DNA of 25,004 nucleotides. Origin: Geodermatophilaceae bacterium (GTDB lineage Bacteria; Actinomycetota; Actinomycetes; Mycobacteriales; Geodermatophilaceae). Under the pieces are notes generated by a model that was not told the origin of the DNA, did not search any database, and saw nothing but the letters and a program-made list of their open reading frames with translations. How positions within the stretch are numbered: position 1 is the first letter of the stretch; the number at the start of each line of letters is the position of its first letter. The DNA lies in assembly GCA_013811805.1 (NCBI GenBank), contig JACCUM010000231.1:1-25004 (forward strand), written 5' to 3'. The position numbers and the translations under genes were made by a program. This document shows, one piece after another, positions 23,625-25,004 of this stretch.

Positions 23625-25004
23625 TTACGACCCTTGCACCGCCGCCAGTGCGGTGACGACCGGATCGGTGCCGGGCGGTGGCGCATTCCCTTCGCCGACC
23701 GATGCGACATCGAGTCGTCGTAGCGCCGAGAACACCACGTCCCGATCGGTGGTTGCCCAGAACGCAGGCATCGAGGCCCGGAGAAAGCTGGCGTAGCGAG
23801 CACTGGCCAGCCGGGAGTCCAGGACCGCGACCACCCCGCGGTCGGTCGCCGTCCGGATCAGGCGTCCGGATCCTTGCGCCAGCAGCAGGGCGGCGTGACT
23901 GGCAGAGACTGACATGAACCCGTTTCCGCCGGCGCGCGTCACCGCCGTCGCCCGAGCCGACATCAACGGGTCATCCGGGCGCGGGAACGGGATCCGGTCG
24001 ATGAGGACCAGCTGACAGGTGGGCCCGGGCACGTCCACGCCCTGCCACAGGGACAGCGTTCCGAACAGGCACGTTCGCGGGTCCGCGGCGAAGGCAGCCA
24101 TCAACGTCGGGGTGGCGTCGTCGCCCTGACAGAGCACCGGTACGTCCAGGCGCTCACGCATCGCCTCGGCAGCGGCCTCAGCGGCCCGGCGCGAGGAGAA
24201 CAGGCCGAGGGTACGTCCACCCGCAGCCTGGACCAGGGCGGCGATCTCGTCCATCCCGGGGGCGCCCAGACCGTCCCGGCCGGGCGGCGGCAAGTGCCTG
24301 GCGACGTAGAGGATGCCCTGCTTCGGGTAATCGAAGGGACTGCCTACGTCCTGACCCCGCCAGGCGGGGGCGTCGTTTCCGGTCAGCCCGAGTGCTTCGG
24401 CCGTCGCGTCGAAAACGCCACCGACGGTGAGCGTGGCCGAGGTGAGGATCACCGTCCGCTCGGCGAACAGCCGCTCGCGCAGCAGCTCGGCAACCGAGAG
24501 CGGGGCGACCTGCAGCAGGCGCCGGGGCGCTCCCGGCCCGTAGTCGGACACCGACAGCCAGGACACGTCCTCGTCGGATTCCTTGGTCAGCCTCTCGGCG
24601 ACGTCGAAGATCTCCGACAGGGCACCCCGCGCGAGCTGCTGGGCTCCCTGGTTGCCGGCGGTCTCGAGGAGCGCAACGGCGGCTGGAAGCGAGGTCAGGG
24701 CCCCGCGGGCCGCATCCCGTACCGCTGCCACAGCGCGATGCAGCGCCTCGGGGAGCACGTCGGGGAAGCGTCCGCCCTCCAGATCATCGAGTGCTGCGGA
24801 CAGCTCGGCTGCTGCATCGGTCAGCCGATCGGAGTCCACCTCCGCGTGCCGGGCAGCGGCCCCGGCCGCGGCCGAGACAGATGCCGGGCTGAGCTGATCG
24901 GAGATGACGCCGGTGACCCGGTCGGCCAGTTCATGGGCCTCGTCGATGATCACCACCTGGTGCTGCGGCAGCATGGCTCGGCCCTCGAAGGCATCGATGG
25001 CGAG
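23625..25004 (-). CDS. DinG-family ATP-dependent helicase, C-terminal part (truncated by window edge)
   Basis: The visible 459 residues begin at the window edge with LAIDAFEGRAMLPQ and contain the DEAH box (VVIIDEAHELADRV), the motif III LTSATL and the motif VI-like block AQGSGRLIRTATDRGVVAVLDSR. They end in a C-terminal helicase domain typical of DinG/XPD-like 5'-3' DNA helicases. The N-terminal part with Walker A and any Fe-S cysteines lies beyond the right edge, so the start and full length are unknown. No internal stop is present, and the reading frame continues in phase to base 25004. It is the first visible gene of a minus-strand run with ABM and LLM genes. Confidence 0.92.
   Translation of the reverse strand, partial: LAIDAFEGRAMLPQHQVVIIDEAHELADRVTGVISDQLSPASVSAAAGAAARHAEVDSDRLTDAAAELSAALDDLEGGRFPDVLPEALHRAVAAVRDAARGALTSLPAAVALLETAGNQGAQQLARGALSEIFDVAERLTKESDEDVSWLSVSDYGPGAPRRLLQVAPLSVAELLRERLFAERTVILTSATLTVGGVFDATAEALGLTGNDAPAWRGQDVGSPFDYPKQGILYVARHLPPPGRDGLGAPGMDEIAALVQAAGGRTLGLFSSRRAAEAAAEAMRERLDVPVLCQGDDATPTLMAAFAADPRTCLFGTLSLWQGVDVPGPTCQLVLIDRIPFPRPDDPLMSARATAVTRAGGNGFMSVSASHAALLLAQGSGRLIRTATDRGVVAVLDSRLASARYASFLRASMPAFWATTDRDVVFSALRRLDVASVGEGNAPPPGTDPVVTALAAVQGS

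Overview
The window is gene-dense, high-GC DNA (about two-thirds G+C by eye) with many GTG/TTG starts. It comes from an actinobacterium. Markers for that call are a MoeZ-type E1/rhodanese fusion, an adjacent AdnA/AdnB pair of helicase-nucleases, F420-type flavin enzymes, a mycothiol-dependent-isomerase-like protein and a tiny DUF6893-type protein. Order-level placement (Propionibacteriales-like) is only a guess. I see no tRNA, rRNA, CRISPR array, transposase, phage gene or integrase, and no gene-free stretch longer than about 150 bases, so this looks like ordinary chromosomal backbone.

Layout. (1) 36-2082, plus strand: moeZ, a DinB/MDMPI-fold protein and an alkyltransferase-like protein (W in place of the MGMT cysteine). 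(2) 2083-4627: a 140-base spacer with nested inverted repeats, then a TrpB2-type PLP enzyme and, one base later, a stand-alone MetE-catalytic-domain-like protein that keeps the zinc ligands. (3) 4654-6072: a GNAT acetyltransferase converging on an aldo/keto reductase. (4) 6073-9635: a short repeat-bearing divergent spacer, a small membrane protein, a PPOX-fold protein, a MalY/PatB-type aminotransferase and an MFS transporter that overlaps it. (5) 9636-10785: a 39-residue DUF6893-like protein and a DUF6390-like protein. (6) 10752-14457, minus strand: a lipoprotein / fused permease / ATPase ABC importer of the iron/phosphonate/polyamine class, divergent from a secreted phytase-like esterase (14567-15706). 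(7) 15707-22318: adnA and adnB, overlapping by 4 bases. (8) 22338-25004, minus strand: an LLM-class F420 enzyme, an ABM monooxygenase and the C-terminal part of a DinG-family helicase that runs off the right edge.

The most interesting signals are regulatory. The leader of the trpB2/metE-like pair can fold into a two-tier hairpin (12 of 13 outer pairs, 10 of 11 inner pairs). A second hairpin abuts its Shine-Dalgarno sequence. I do not recognise it as a known riboswitch. Upstream of adnA, a TAGCTT box stands exactly 7 bases before an ATG that opens a 10-codon ORF. That ORF ends just inside adnA, whose own start is TTG. A sequence resembling the actinobacterial DNA-damage (PafBC/RecA-NDp) promoter lies 8 bases before the same box. 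Two other genes (GNAT and the ABC lipoprotein) also have a TANNNT box 7 bases before the start codon, the geometry expected for leaderless mRNAs.
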